A stretch of 64,000 bases of DNA from Burkholderiales bacterium (GTDB lineage: Bacteria; Pseudomonadota; Gammaproteobacteria; Burkholderiales; Burkholderiaceae_C): assembly GCA_028868305.1 (NCBI GenBank), contig JAGWUS010000008.1, forward strand, positions 21,412 to 85,411, written 5' to 3'. Positions 19,996 through 30,921 of this stretch are shown piece after piece (position 1 is the stretch's first letter; every line of letters starts with the position of its first letter). A model generated the notes under the pieces. The model did not search any database. It had not been told where the DNA came from and saw nothing but the letters and a program-made list of their open reading frames with translations. The position numbers and the translations under genes are program-made.

Positions 19996-20894
19996 GTACT
20001 ACCAATATGTTGCCAGCAATATCAGCACCCGCACCGGTGCATCCCTTCTTTGACTTCTGGCGCTCCTTCAAAGCCAACAAAGGCGCGCTGGCCGGCCTCG
20101 TAATCGTGGCGGCCGTCTTGCTCATGGCGACCTTTGCCGGAGTGATTGCGCCGTACGCACCAGATCTCACGGACAACTCGGTGTTCCTGGTTCCTCCCGC
20201 CTGGCAGGCTGGCGGCTCGTCCGCGCATCTGCTGGGTACCGATGCCATCGGGCGCGACATCCTGTCAAGGCTCATACACGGCGCACGCCTGTCGCTGCTG
20301 ATCGGCATTGCGGTGGTCGCTCTTTCCGTGATTCTGGGTACCGTGTTGGGCCTGCTGGCGGGCTACTTCCGTGGCGTCTTTGAGATCACCATCATGCGCC
20401 TGATGGACATTGTCCTCACCCTGCCCAGCCTCCTGCTGGCCATCGTGATTGTGGCCATTCTCGGGCCCGGCATGATGAATGCCATGCTGGCCGTGGCTAT
20501 TGTGGTGTTGCCCCACTATGTGCGCATCACCCGCGCTGCGGTGATATCCGAAACATCGCGTGATTACGTCACTGCGGCGCGCATGGGGGGGGCTGGTCAC
20601 ATCCGCCTAATGTTCAACGAGGTGCTGCCCAACTGCACCGCACCGCTAATCGTGCAGGCCTCGCTGGGAATTTCCACCGCCATTCTGGATGCGGCGGCCT
20701 TGGGTTTTCTGGGCTTGGGCGCCCAGCCCCCTGCCCCCGAGTGGGGAACCATGCTGGCCGATGCGCGCGAGTTCGTTCTACGCGCATGGTGGGTGGTGAC
20801 CTTTCCCGGCCTGATGATCCTGATCACCGTATTGGCTTTTAACCTGCTGGGCGACGGCTTGCGCGACGCGCTGGACCCCAAGCTCAAGCGATAA
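19992..20894 (+). CDS. dppC: Dipeptide ABC transporter permease
   Basis: DppC motifs HLLGTDAIGRDILSRLIHGARLSL and YVTAARMGGAGHIRLMFNEVLPN. Confidence 0.93.
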   Translation: MSTTNMLPAISAPAPVHPFFDFWRSFKANKGALAGLVIVAAVLLMATFAGVIAPYAPDLTDNSVFLVPPAWQAGGSSAHLLGTDAIGRDILSRLIHGARLSLLIGIAVVALSVILGTVLGLLAGYFRGVFEITIMRLMDIVLTLPSLLLAIVIVAILGPGMMNAMLAVAIVVLPHYVRITRAAVISETSRDYVTAARMGGAGHIRLMFNEVLPNCTAPLIVQASLGISTAILDAAALGFLGLGAQPPAPEWGTMLADAREFVLRAWWVVTFPGLMILITVLAFNLLGDGLRDALDPKLKR

Positions 20895-20900
20895 GAACCC

Positions 20901-21896
20901 ATGGCACTGCTTGAAATAGAAAACCTGTCGGTCGAGTTTCCGTCGTACAACGCAACCATGCATGCGGTCGACGGGGTGAGCCTGTGCATTGAAGCCGGTG
21001 AAGTGTTGGGAATCGTCGGCGAATCCGGCTCTGGAAAAAGCGTCACCATGATGGCCCTGATGGGCCTGGTGTCCTTCCCCGGCCGCGTCAAGGCCGATGT
21101 ACTACGCTTTGATGGCCACGATCTCCTGGCCCTGTCGGACCATAAACGACGCAAGCTCATCGGCAAAGACCTGTCTATGATTTTTCAGGACCCCACCACC
21201 AGCCTGAATCCCTGCTTCACCGTAGGCTTCCAACTGACCGAGACATTGCGGCTTCACATGGGCATGGACAAGGCTGCTGCGCGTCGACGCAGCATTGCGC
21301 TACTCGAACAGGTGGGCATTCCTGCGCCGGAGAGCCGCCTTTCGGTTTACCCGCATCAGCTGTCAGGCGGCATGAGCCAGCGTGTGATGATTGCCATGGC
21401 CATTGCCTGCAACCCCAAGTTGCTGATTGCCGATGAACCCACCACCGCACTGGATGTCACCATCCAGGCGCAGATTCTGGACCTGCTGCGCAGCCTGCAG
21501 AAAGACCGCGGCATGGCGCTGGTGCTGATCACCCACAACATGGGCGTGGTCAGCGAAATGGCGCAACGCGTAGCCGTCATGTACGCCGGCCAGTTGATGG
21601 AGCAGCGGAATGCCCAGGCGCTGTTTCACAGCCCCCGGCACCCCTACACCGAAGCGCTCATGGCATCCCTACCGGAACGCAGCCAAGGCAGTGAACGACT
21701 GGCCACAATTCCGGGCATGGTCCCGGGACTGTATGACCGGCCTATCGGCTGCCTGTTTGGGCCACGCTGCAGTTATGCCAGGACACAGGAATGCGCGCAG
21801 CGCCCGGCCCTGCAGGCCCTGCCGGATGGGGCTGTGCGTTGCCACTTCCCGCTGGCCAAAACCACAGGTAGACAAGTCAGTGAGGTCACCGCATGA
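20901..21896 (+). CDS. dppD: Dipeptide ABC transporter ATP-binding protein
   Basis: [48 protein letters not shown]. Confidence 0.93.
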   Translation: MALLEIENLSVEFPSYNATMHAVDGVSLCIEAGEVLGIVGESGSGKSVTMMALMGLVSFPGRVKADVLRFDGHDLLALSDHKRRKLIGKDLSMIFQDPTTSLNPCFTVGFQLTETLRLHMGMDKAAARRRSIALLEQVGIPAPESRLSVYPHQLSGGMSQRVMIAMAIACNPKLLIADEPTTALDVTIQAQILDLLRSLQKDRGMALVLITHNMGVVSEMAQRVAVMYAGQLMEQRNAQALFHSPRHPYTEALMASLPERSQGSERLATIPGMVPGLYDRPIGCLFGPRCSYARTQECAQRPALQALPDGAVRCHFPLAKTTGRQVSEVTA

Positions 21897-22903
21897 ACGC
21901 ACACCTCACACCCGCTTCCAATGCAGACAACACAGTGTTACAGGCGCACAACCTGCGCAAGGTTTACCCCATCAGCAATGGCTTTCTGCGCAAGGCGGAC
22001 CAGTTGCAGGCCGTAGGCGGTGTGTCGTTCTCGGTCTGTGCGGGAAAGACGCTCGCCATCGTGGGCGAATCCGGCTGCGGCAAATCCACACTCGCACGCA
22101 TGGTCTCGCTCATTGAATCGCCTTCTGCCGGCGCATTGACGGTGGGTGGCGTCGACGTGGTAGCCGCCTCCGACCACGACAGGCGGTTGCTGCGGCAAAA
22201 GGTGCAGCTGGTCTTTCAAAACCCCTACGGTTCGCTGAATCCCCGCAAGCGCATCGGCCAGATTCTGGAAGCGCCGCTGGAAATCAACACCCAGCTCAAC
22301 GCCGCACAGCGTGCAGAGAAAGCACGCGCCATGCTGGCTCTGGTCGGGCTGCGACCTGAGCACTACGACCGCTATCCGCATATGTTCTCGGGTGGGCAGC
22401 GCCAGCGTATTGCGATAGCACGCGCCCTGATGCTCAACCCTGCACTGGTGGTGGCCGATGAGCCGGTCTCGGCGCTCGATGTCTCCATTCAGGCTCAGGT
22501 ATTGAACCTGCTGGCTGACCTGCAGAAAGGCCTGGGCTTGGCCTATCTATTCATTTCGCACGATCTGGGGGTGGTACGCCACATCGCCCACGATGTCCTC
22601 GTGATGTACCTGGGCCACAGCGTGGAGCAGGGTAACAAGGAAACGATCTTCAGCAATCCCTTGCACCCCTACACCCAGGCCCTGCTGGCGTCCACACCCG
22701 GACTCGCCGGAAGTGGACCCGCAAAGCGTCGCATGGTGCTCAAGGGTGAGCTGCCCTCCCCCCTCAATCCGCCCAAAGGATGCGTGTTCTCGACCCGCTG
22801 CCCACATGCCAGCGCGCAATGCCTCGTAGAGCGCCCACCACTGCAGAATTTGTTGGGAAGATCGGTGGCCTGTTTTGAAGCACAGCGCATCGCAAACCCG
22901 TAA
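21893..22903 (+). CDS. dppF: Dipeptide ABC transporter ATP-binding protein
   Basis: [51 protein letters not shown]. Confidence 0.93.
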   Translation: MNAHLTPASNADNTVLQAHNLRKVYPISNGFLRKADQLQAVGGVSFSVCAGKTLAIVGESGCGKSTLARMVSLIESPSAGALTVGGVDVVAASDHDRRLLRQKVQLVFQNPYGSLNPRKRIGQILEAPLEINTQLNAAQRAEKARAMLALVGLRPEHYDRYPHMFSGGQRQRIAIARALMLNPALVVADEPVSALDVSIQAQVLNLLADLQKGLGLAYLFISHDLGVVRHIAHDVLVMYLGHSVEQGNKETIFSNPLHPYTQALLASTPGLAGSGPAKRRMVLKGELPSPLNPPKGCVFSTRCPHASAQCLVERPPLQNLLGRSVACFEAQRIANP

Positions 22904-22963
22904 CAACCCGAGTAGGTAACGCCACGATTCTGGCGTAGCATGGTTTTCTTTTAGGAGTTACTG

Positions 22964-24583
22964 ATGATCCGTTCTTTCACCCGCAAGCGCCTGAGCAAAT
23001 CTGCGTTGCTATGCGCAGTGGCTGTACCGGCCATGATGGCCATGGCCTCTGCCTCTGCAAAAACACTGGTGTTCTGCTCCGAAGGCAGCCCCGAGAATTT
23101 CTACCCCGGCATCAACACCACGGGAACGTCGTTTGACGCAAACGAACAGATCTATGACAACCTCATCAAGTTCGAACGCGGCGGCACTGCACTTGTACCT
23201 GGCCTGGCCGAAAAATGGACCGTTTCCAAAGATGGCACCGAGTACACCTTCCACTTGCGCAAGGGCGTGAAGTGGCAATCCAACAAGAACTTCAAGCCCT
23301 CGCGTGACTTCAACGCCGATGATGTGCTGTTCATGTTCGAGCGCCAGTGGAAAGAAAACGACCCCTACTTCAAGGTCACCAGCTCCAACCACGCCTACTT
23401 TGGTGACATGGGCATGCCCAAGCTGCTCAAGTCAGTGGACAAGGTGGACGAGTACACCGTCAAGGTCACCCTGAACCAGCCCGAAGCCCCCTTCCTGGCC
23501 AACCTGGCCATGCAGTTCGCCGGCATTCAGTCCAAGGAATACGCCATTGCCATGCTGAAAGCTGGCACACCCGAGAAAATCGACCAGGACCCCATTGGCA
23601 CCGGTGCGTTCCAGCTGGTGCAATACCAGAAAGACGCCATCATCCGCTACAAGGCGTTTCCCCAGTACTGGCAAGGCAAAGCCAAGATTGATGACCTAAT
23701 CTTCTCCATCACCCCCGACGCCGCTGTGCGTTGGGCCAAGCTGCAAAAGGGTGAGTGCCATGTCATGCCCTACCCCAACCCCGCTGACCTGGACGCCATC
23801 CGCAAGGACGCCAATGTCACCGTGCTGGAGCAGCCCGGCCTGAACGTGGGCTACCTGGCCTACAACACCACCAAAAAACCGTTTGACGATGTGCGCGTAC
23901 GCAAGGCTATCAACATGTCCATCGACAAGAAGGCTATCGTGTCTGCGGTGTACCTGAGCACCGGCGTACCCGCCACCAACCCCATCCCTCCAGGACAGTG
24001 GTCGTACAACAAAGCCATCAAGGATGACGCGTTTAACCCCACTGAAGCCAAGAAACTGCTGGCCGCAGCCGGTTACCCCAATGGTTTCACCACCGACCTG
24101 TGGGCCATGCCTGTGCAGCGCCCCTACAACCCCAATGCCAAGCGCATTGCCGAGTTGATGCAGGCAGACCTGGCCAAGGTCGGCGTCAAGGCCGAGATCA
24201 AGAGCTTTGAGTGGGGCGAGTACCGCAAGCGCATGCAGGCCGGAGAACACCAGATGGGCATGCTGGGCTGGACCGGTGACAACGGAGACCCGGACAACTT
24301 CCTTCACACCCTGCTGGGCTGCGATTCTGCCAAGAGCGGTGGCTCCAACGTAGCCAAGTTTTGCTACAAGCCTTTTGACGACCTGGTCGTCAAAGCCAAG
24401 ACAGTGACCAACCCTGCCGAGCGTACCAAGCTGTACGAAAAAGCCCAGGTAATCTTCAAGGAACAGGCCCCCTGGTTCACCATTGCCCACGCAGTGCAGT
24501 TGAAACCCGTGCGCAAGGAAGTGATCGACTTCAAATTGAGCCCGTTTGGTCGCCACACCTTCTACGGCGTGGACATCAAGTAA
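22964..24583 (+). CDS. dppA: Dipeptide ABC transporter substrate-binding protein
   Basis: SBP family 5: [38 protein letters not shown]. Confidence 0.93.
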   Translation: MIRSFTRKRLSKSALLCAVAVPAMMAMASASAKTLVFCSEGSPENFYPGINTTGTSFDANEQIYDNLIKFERGGTALVPGLAEKWTVSKDGTEYTFHLRKGVKWQSNKNFKPSRDFNADDVLFMFERQWKENDPYFKVTSSNHAYFGDMGMPKLLKSVDKVDEYTVKVTLNQPEAPFLANLAMQFAGIQSKEYAIAMLKAGTPEKIDQDPIGTGAFQLVQYQKDAIIRYKAFPQYWQGKAKIDDLIFSITPDAAVRWAKLQKGECHVMPYPNPADLDAIRKDANVTVLEQPGLNVGYLAYNTTKKPFDDVRVRKAINMSIDKKAIVSAVYLSTGVPATNPIPPGQWSYNKAIKDDAFNPTEAKKLLAAAGYPNGFTTDLWAMPVQRPYNPNAKRIAELMQADLAKVGVKAEIKSFEWGEYRKRMQAGEHQMGMLGWTGDNGDPDNFLHTLLGCDSAKSGGSNVAKFCYKPFDDLVVKAKTVTNPAERTKLYEKAQVIFKEQAPWFTIAHAVQLKPVRKEVIDFKLSPFGRHTFYGVDIK

Positions 24584-24600
24584 TCCGCTTTCACCGACAG

Positions 24601-24629
24601 AAAAGGGCTGGTATGCACCAGCCCTTTTT
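24601..24629 (+). terminator. Rho-independent terminator after dppA
   Basis: aaaaGGGCTGGtatgcaCCAGCCCttttt. Confidence 0.88.
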
Positions 24630-24675
24630 CATTGCCGCAAGCCACTTGTACTGTCTATTGCGAGGCACAATAGAC

Positions 24676-26970
24676 ATGATGAACTCGGCAACGATGCTCG
24701 CAACGCGCAAACCCGACATGCGCAATCGGTGGGCGGTGTTTACTGTGGTGTACGCCACTGTCTGGCTACTCACCTGGTACTCGGCCCGCGTTTTTGACAT
24801 CCTGGGTGTGGTCAGTTTGTGGTATCTGCCCGGTGGTCTACGCTTCTTCTGTCTGCTGCTTCTTGGCCCCGTTGGATTGTTGGTGGAGGTATTCACTGCA
24901 TCCGTCCTGCTTCTGCTGCAAATCACGCTGTCCAGCGCACCGGCTCCCGAATTTGGATCTTCACAGTCCTTGTGGGCCATTTACAACCTGATTGCATTTC
25001 CCCTTGCCTATGCGGTGATCGTATTACCCTTGCGCTGGTACCTGCGCAACAAGCTGGATTTTGCCCGCCCGGTCCACAGCGTTTTATTTTTGTTGGCCGC
25101 CTTAGGGTCGGCCACGCTAGCGGCATTGGCCGGCACATTGAATCTGGTGTTGTCAGGTGCCATTGCGCTCGACCAGGCCAACGGACTTTTTTTGAATTGG
25201 CTGACGGGAGATTTTATTGGCATCGTCACGCTTGCGCCTCTGCTGTGGGTTATTGTTTCGCCCAGGGTTTTGCATTGGCTCAATCGAGGTCAATGGCAGT
25301 TGCCGTCGACATCCGACCCGCAAGCGCAGCATGCCCGAACCTATGTCAACACGGCCCTGCTTGTAGCATTGGCCCTCGTGCTGCTATTTGTGACTCCCAT
25401 AGTGTTTGGGGTCACCCAGATACCCCCCATGGCGACCCTGCTTTTGCTGTTGCCGCTTGCCGGTTTGACCTTGCACTACGGCCTGCGCAGCGCGGTGCTG
25501 GCGATTGTGTTGCTGGACATCGGCCTGGTTATCAGCGTTGCGCTACTCCATCAGCGCCAATGGGCGCTCCAGTACCAACTGGTGATGACTGCCATAGCGT
25601 TGGTTGGTTTGTGGTTGGGTGGTGCAATCGAGGCAAGCCGTCGCGTTGTGGTGCGCCTGAAAGACTTTTCCAGCATCTCCAACGACCTGCTTTGGGAGAT
25701 GGATGCCCAGGGTCTGCTCACTGCCAGTGGACGCCTGGCCAATGAACTTGCCATAGCGCCTTCGGTGCCATGGGCCACATTGCGCAAGTTGCTTTCGCGA
25801 GCCGATAGCGATGCACTGAAAGAAGCCGCGTCCCTGGCAGAGCCCTTTCACCGTCTGGAAGTTGCGCTGCAGCGGGGTAGCGGGCCCCGCCGCTGGCTCA
25901 GTATCAGTGGACTCCCGTTGTGGAACGACAGTGGCGAACGCGTTGGCTACCGCGGCGTTGCCTCCGAAATTACCGACGCACTGGAAGCCAGAGCGCTGCT
26001 GAGCAACTACAACCAGGCCTTACTCACGCAAGTCGCACAGCGAACCGCCGAACTGACACTCAGCAACAATGAGCTGGCTATCAAGAAGCAGCAACTGCAG
26101 GTCTTGCTTGCTGCTGCGCCCGTAGGCGTGCTGGAGCTCGACAGCCAAAATCGGTGCCGCTACCTCAATGAGAACGGCGGCAAATTGCTCGGTCTTTCCC
26201 TGGACGATGCCCATGAAAGAGATCTGCGCGAGTTCATCGACCCCGATGACCGTACGCGTGTGATCCAGAGCCTGGGAGAAACGTCCGCCCAGTCAGGAGT
26301 GCAGAGCATGGAGTTTCGCCTGCATCGCAGTGGCAGCTGGTGCGCCGCTTACTGGATCAAATTTCGCCCGTTAGATCAACAAATTGACAACACCATCATG
26401 GTGCTTGTCGACGCAACCGCCCGCCACCAGCAAGAACAGCAACTGTGGAAACTGGCCCACCACGACACATTGACCGATCTGCCCAACCGCAGTTTGTTTC
26501 TGGACCGCTGCACGCAGCTTTTTACGCAGGCAAAGCGCCGGGGTGTAGGTGCGACCATGCTTTGGCTTGATCTGGACGGATTCAAATCTGTCAACGACAC
26601 GCTGGGACACGCAGCTGGGGACGCCTTGCTGGTGCTCGTTGCGCAGCGGCTCAAAAGCCGCGTCCGTGATGGTGACACGGTGGCACGCATGGGCGGTGAT
26701 GAGTTCGCCATCATCCTGCCAGATACCACCAACGCAGACGGCGCCATGCATATCGCCAATGCCTTGGTCGATCTGCTGGGCCATCCGTACCAGCTGCCCC
26801 AGGGTGTCGCAAACATTTCCGTCAGCATCGGCGTAGCACTGTATCCGCAGGACGCCAGCACCGTCGACGCGTTGATGCAACAAGCTGACAGTGCCATGTA
26901 CCGCGCCAAAAGGTCCGGAAAAAATCAGGTCCAGCTGGCGGCGCAATTTGGTGGCAACCGGCCCACATAG
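24676..26970 (+). CDS. Membrane diguanylate cyclase: MASE1-like sensor, PAS, GGDEF
   Basis: Multiple TM helices at N-terminus; PAS-like region; RDGDTVARMGGDEFAIILPD gives an active-site GGDEF with an RxxD motif five residues upstream (I-site position). Confidence 0.9.
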   Translation: MMNSATMLATRKPDMRNRWAVFTVVYATVWLLTWYSARVFDILGVVSLWYLPGGLRFFCLLLLGPVGLLVEVFTASVLLLLQITLSSAPAPEFGSSQSLWAIYNLIAFPLAYAVIVLPLRWYLRNKLDFARPVHSVLFLLAALGSATLAALAGTLNLVLSGAIALDQANGLFLNWLTGDFIGIVTLAPLLWVIVSPRVLHWLNRGQWQLPSTSDPQAQHARTYVNTALLVALALVLLFVTPIVFGVTQIPPMATLLLLLPLAGLTLHYGLRSAVLAIVLLDIGLVISVALLHQRQWALQYQLVMTAIALVGLWLGGAIEASRRVVVRLKDFSSISNDLLWEMDAQGLLTASGRLANELAIAPSVPWATLRKLLSRADSDALKEAASLAEPFHRLEVALQRGSGPRRWLSISGLPLWNDSGERVGYRGVASEITDALEARALLSNYNQALLTQVAQRTAELTLSNNELAIKKQQLQVLLAAAPVGVLELDSQNRCRYLNENGGKLLGLSLDDAHERDLREFIDPDDRTRVIQSLGETSAQSGVQSMEFRLHRSGSWCAAYWIKFRPLDQQIDNTIMVLVDATARHQQEQQLWKLAHHDTLTDLPNRSLFLDRCTQLFTQAKRRGVGATMLWLDLDGFKSVNDTLGHAAGDALLVLVAQRLKSRVRDGDTVARMGGDEFAIILPDTTNADGAMHIANALVDLLGHPYQLPQGVANISVSIGVALYPQDASTVDALMQQADSAMYRAKRSGKNQVQLAAQFGGNRPT

Positions 26971-27011
26971 TCACCCGTCGCGCCAGGTGCCATGGCGGGG
27001 AAGCGGATGAC

Positions 27012-27076
27012 ATTCATAAAAAAATGACTCTAGCCAGCGCCCACCATGTACAAGCAGCTACATTTTTTATAGCAAT
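27012..27076 (-). repeat. Dispersed repeat copy A
   Basis: Minus strand gattgctataaaaaatgtagctgcttgtacatggtgggcgctggctagagtcatttttttatg; between convergent genes, immediately after the ThDP enzyme stop codon. Confidence 0.6.
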
Positions 27077-28836
27077 CAGCGGGCTAAGGCCGTCCGGGTA
27101 ATGGCCGATAGCGTGCCGCGGGTGCTGATGAGTTCGGGCTCCAGCACCACTTCAATCAGCGTGCCTTCGGGTCGCGCCAACGCGGCCAGCAGTTCCGTCT
27201 CAAACGCATCGCTGCGCTGGATACGCACCCCCACATAGCCATAAGCCTTGGCCAGCGCCACAAAGTCGGGGTTCTTTAGCTTGGTACCCGCCACATGCTG
27301 CGGGTACTCGCGCTCCTGGTGCATGCGGATGGTGCCGTACATGCCGTTGTTGAGCAGCAGGATGATGGTCTTGGCGCCATGCTGCACGGCCGTGGCCAGC
27401 TCCTGCCCGTTCATCAAAAAGTCGCCATCACCTGCAATGGTGAATGCGGTACGGCCCGTCGTGATAGCCGCGGCAATCGCTGCAGGCACGCCATAGCCCA
27501 TCGCCCCGTTGGTCGGCGCGAGCTGGGTCTTGTGCCCGCTTGCCAGGCCCGCATAGCGGTAGAAGCGGTGCAGCCAGCTGGCAAAGTTGCCCGCGCCATT
27601 GGTCAGCACCGCATCGGCGGGCAAATGCTTTTGCAGTGTGGCAATCACCTTCGGCATATTCACCAGGCCCGCGGGCGTGTCGGCAGGCAAGTCCTGGATG
27701 ACAGATGGCTGCAGATTGGCCAGGTAGTCGGCATGGCAGCCTTGCGTCCAGGACTCCCAGAGCACACTCACTGGCGCGGTCAGCACCTCCAGTGAGCGGG
27801 CTGCGGCACGCATACTGGCATGGATGGCCAGATCGGCCTGGTACACCCGGTTCAGCTCTTCCGCACTGGCATGGATATGCACCAGCGTCTGCGCGGCTTT
27901 GGGCGCCTGCAGCAGCGTGTAGCCGCCCGTGGTCATCTCGCCCAGCCGTGGCCCGATGGCGAGGATCAGGTCGCTCTCCTTGATGCGTTTGGCCAGCAGC
28001 GGATTGATGCCAATGCCTACGTCGCCCGCATACTGCGGGTGGTGGTTGTCAAAGGTGTCCTGAAAGCGGAATGCGTTGCCCACCGGCAGGTGCCAGTTTT
28101 CGGCAAAACGCTGCAGCGCCTGCGCCGCCTGGGGCGTCCAGCCGCCCCCGCCAGCGATGACAAAGGGACGCTCCGCTTTTAATAGCAGCTCACGCAAGCG
28201 GCGCAGGGACCCGGGGTCGCTCCAGGCCTCCACCGGCTCCACGCGCAGCAAAGGTTGTGGCGGTTGGCCTGTGACCTTATCCACCACCAGAGTTTCCGTG
28301 AGCATGTCCTCCGGTAACACCAGCACCACCGGGCCAGGCCGGCCATTCATCGCGGTGGCAAAGGCGCGGGCGATGTATTCGGGAATGCGGGCCACTTCGT
28401 CAATGCGCTCCACACGCTTGGCCATGCCCAGGGTACTCGGGCCAAACATCACACGGTAGTCCATCTCCTGAAAGGCCTCGCGGTCGCGCTGATCGCTGGC
28501 GACATCGCCGACGAACAACACCATGGGTGTGGAGTCCTGAAATGCGGTGTGTACACCAATCGACGCATTGGTTGCGCCCGGGCCACGGGTCACAAAACAC
28601 ACGCCGGGGCGGCCGGTCAGCTTACCGTGCGCCTCGGCCATGAAGGCGGCACCGCCCTCCTGGCGGTTGATCACAAACTGGATCTGCTCACGGTACCGGT
28701 GGAAGCCGTCCAGTACCGCCAGATAGCTTTCGCCGGGCACGCCAAATGCATGGGTTACGCCCTGCTCGACAAGACATTGCACCAGCAGGTGACCGGCCAG
28801 GGTGGGGGCTAAGGTGGAAGAAGTGGTGTTATGCAT
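27076..28836 (-). CDS. Thiamine diphosphate-dependent enzyme (acetolactate synthase-like large subunit family)
   Basis: HAFGVPGESYLAVLDGF, GPGATNASIGVHTAFQDSTPMVLFVGDV, ThDP motif GDGDFLMNGQELATAVQHGAKTIILLLNN. Confidence 0.88.
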   Translation of the reverse strand: MHNTTSSTLAPTLAGHLLVQCLVEQGVTHAFGVPGESYLAVLDGFHRYREQIQFVINRQEGGAAFMAEAHGKLTGRPGVCFVTRGPGATNASIGVHTAFQDSTPMVLFVGDVASDQRDREAFQEMDYRVMFGPSTLGMAKRVERIDEVARIPEYIARAFATAMNGRPGPVVLVLPEDMLTETLVVDKVTGQPPQPLLRVEPVEAWSDPGSLRRLRELLLKAERPFVIAGGGGWTPQAAQALQRFAENWHLPVGNAFRFQDTFDNHHPQYAGDVGIGINPLLAKRIKESDLILAIGPRLGEMTTGGYTLLQAPKAAQTLVHIHASAEELNRVYQADLAIHASMRAAARSLEVLTAPVSVLWESWTQGCHADYLANLQPSVIQDLPADTPAGLVNMPKVIATLQKHLPADAVLTNGAGNFASWLHRFYRYAGLASGHKTQLAPTNGAMGYGVPAAIAAAITTGRTAFTIAGDGDFLMNGQELATAVQHGAKTIILLLNNGMYGTIRMHQEREYPQHVAGTKLKNPDFVALAKAYGYVGVRIQRSDAFETELLAALARPEGTLIEVVLEPELISTRGTLSAITRTALAR

Positions 28837-28866
28837 GCACACCATTGTGCCGACTAAATCCGGTGG

Positions 28867-29721
28867 CTAAATCGGGTGATGAATGCCCGTGCCTGCGTGC
28901 AGCACATGGTCTCGCGCCAGCACCTGCCCCGGCTCGAAGGTGGGGCCGCTGTCCAGCGCCGCGTAGTAGGGCTCAAAGTCAATGTGTGCCAGCTCCAGCA
29001 GGTCGTCCAGACTGTCCAACACAAAGTAACTTTCCTGAAAATCGTCAATGCGGTAGCGGGTGCCCATCACGCGTTCCAGGTCAAACGCAATGCGATTGGG
29101 CGATGCGCTCTGCACCGAAAAACTGCTTTCGGAAAATGACGAGGCAATGCCGGCGCCGTAGATGCGCGTGCCACCACCCTCGCGCACCAGCCCAAACTCC
29201 ACCGTGTACCAGTACACCCGCGCCAGCTCGGCCAGCTTGCCCAGCTTTTGTGCGCGTAAACCACCCTGCCCGTAGGCCTGGATGAAGTCCGCCATCACCG
29301 GATGCATCAGCATCGGCACATGGCCAAACACATCGTGGAACACATCGGGCTCTTCGAGGTAGTCCAGTTCGTGGGCGCCGCGGATAAAGTTGCCCGCTGG
29401 AAAGCGCCGGTTCGCCAGGTGCTCAAAGAACACGTCGTCGGGTACCAGGCCCGGCACCGCGACCACCTGCCAGCCCGTCGCCTTCATCAGAGTCTTGGAC
29501 AGCGCCTCAAAGTCAGGAATGCGGTCTGCTGCCATGGGCAGCCTGCGCATACCCTCGATGAATGCGTCACAGGCCAGGCCGGGCAACAGCCGGGTCTGCC
29601 GTTCAAACAGCGTTTTCCACACCGCATGCTGGTCCGGCGTGTACGCTGCCCAGCCCTGCTCCACCGTCCAGTCGGGCCGCTCAGGGGCCTGGGTCGCGCC
29701 AGCCGCCAAACCGTGCTTCAT
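28867..29721 (-). CDS. phhA: Phenylalanine 4-monooxygenase
   Basis: Aromatic amino acid hydroxylase motif EEPDVFHDVFGHVPMLMHPVMADF. Confidence 0.95.
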   Translation of the reverse strand: MKHGLAAGATQAPERPDWTVEQGWAAYTPDQHAVWKTLFERQTRLLPGLACDAFIEGMRRLPMAADRIPDFEALSKTLMKATGWQVVAVPGLVPDDVFFEHLANRRFPAGNFIRGAHELDYLEEPDVFHDVFGHVPMLMHPVMADFIQAYGQGGLRAQKLGKLAELARVYWYTVEFGLVREGGGTRIYGAGIASSFSESSFSVQSASPNRIAFDLERVMGTRYRIDDFQESYFVLDSLDDLLELAHIDFEPYYAALDSGPTFEPGQVLARDHVLHAGTGIHHPI

Positions 29722-29735
29722 GCTGCGTCCCTGGC

Positions 29736-30812
29736 TCAGGCAGTTTCAATGACGCCACGGCGCAGTTGATCGCGTTCCATCGATTCAAACAGCGCCTTGA
29801 AGTTGCCCTCACCAAAACCCTCATCGGCCTTGCGCTGGATGAATTCAAAGAACACCGGGCCCAGCAGGGTCTCCGAGAAAATCTGCAGCAGCAGCCGCTT
29901 CTCACCATTGGCCGTGGAGCCATCGAGCAGAATGCCGCGCGCCTGCAGTTCGGGCGTGGGTTCGCCGTGGCCGGGCATGCGTTCTTGCAGCATTTCGTAG
30001 TACACGTCGTTGGGCGCAGTCATGAGCGGAATACCCGCCATCTGCAGCGCGTCCACGCTGGCCAGCAAGTCGTCGGTCAGCAGCGCGATGTGCTGGATGC
30101 CTTCGCCATTGAACTGCATCAGGAACTCTTCAATCTGCCCGCCGGTCTTGCCCGACTCTTCGTTGAGCGGAATGCGGATCAGGCCATCGGGTGCCGTCAT
30201 GGCGCGGCTGGTCAGACCGGTGTATTCGCCCTTGATGTCGAAGTAGCGGATCTCGCGGAAGTTGAAGATGCGCTCGTAAAACGCACCCCAGAACGCCATG
30301 CGCCCCTTGTACACGTTGTGCGTCAGGTGGTCGATCATGCGAAAACCATGGCCCTTGGGGTGGCGCTCCACACCGGGCAGGAATTCGAAGTCGATGTCGT
30401 AAATGCTCTTGCCGTCCTCAAAGCGGTCAATCAGGTACAGCGGCGCACCGCCAATACCGCGGATGGCCGGCAGGCGCAGCTCCATCGGGCCGGTGGGAAT
30501 CTCGATGGGCTGGGCGCCCTGCTCCAGTGCGCGGGCGTAGGCCTTGTGCGAATCCTTCACGCGAAACGCCATGCTGCAGGCCGACGCGCCGTGCTCGGCG
30601 GCAAAGTAGGCCGCGTTGCTTTTGGGCTCGCGGTTGACGATGAAGTTGATGTCGCCCTGGCGGTACAGGTCCACATCCTTGGAGCGGTGGCGTGCCACCT
30701 TGGTAAAACCCATCTTCTCGAACAGAGGCTCCAGCACGCCGGGCACAGGCGATGCAAATTCCACAAACTCAAAGCCCATCAGGCCCATGGGGTTCTCGAA
30801 AAGATCAGCCAT
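29736..30812 (-). CDS. hppD: 4-hydroxyphenylpyruvate dioxygenase
   Basis: [72 protein letters not shown]. Confidence 0.96.
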   Translation of the reverse strand: MADLFENPMGLMGFEFVEFASPVPGVLEPLFEKMGFTKVARHRSKDVDLYRQGDINFIVNREPKSNAAYFAAEHGASACSMAFRVKDSHKAYARALEQGAQPIEIPTGPMELRLPAIRGIGGAPLYLIDRFEDGKSIYDIDFEFLPGVERHPKGHGFRMIDHLTHNVYKGRMAFWGAFYERIFNFREIRYFDIKGEYTGLTSRAMTAPDGLIRIPLNEESGKTGGQIEEFLMQFNGEGIQHIALLTDDLLASVDALQMAGIPLMTAPNDVYYEMLQERMPGHGEPTPELQARGILLDGSTANGEKRLLLQIFSETLLGPVFFEFIQRKADEGFGEGNFKALFESMERDQLRRGVIETA

Positions 30813-30853
30813 TGCAATGCTCCTCAGCGGTGTGTTTTTGAATGCTTGATTGT

Positions 30854-30891
30854 GGTCAACACTGCGTGCAATGTGTGTGCAATGTTTGACC
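30854..30891. promoter_or_regulatory. Candidate operator between hppD and lrp-family gene
   Basis: GGTCAA ... TTGACC inverted ends flank a direct repeat GTGCAATGTGTGTGCAATGT in the divergent intergenic region. Confidence 0.45.
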
Positions 30892-30921
30892 TATCTATGC
30901 AACATGACGCAAAATTTGTGC

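Noticed and set aside
23696-24556. 286-aa ORF antisense to dppA
   Set aside because: Antisense shadow of a clear substrate-binding protein gene.
28175-28210. Segment cttttaatagcagctcacgcaagc in the ThDP enzyme gene considered as a repeat copy
   Set aside because: Encodes a generic ELLLKAERPF helix expected in this family, and does not match the repeat in register.
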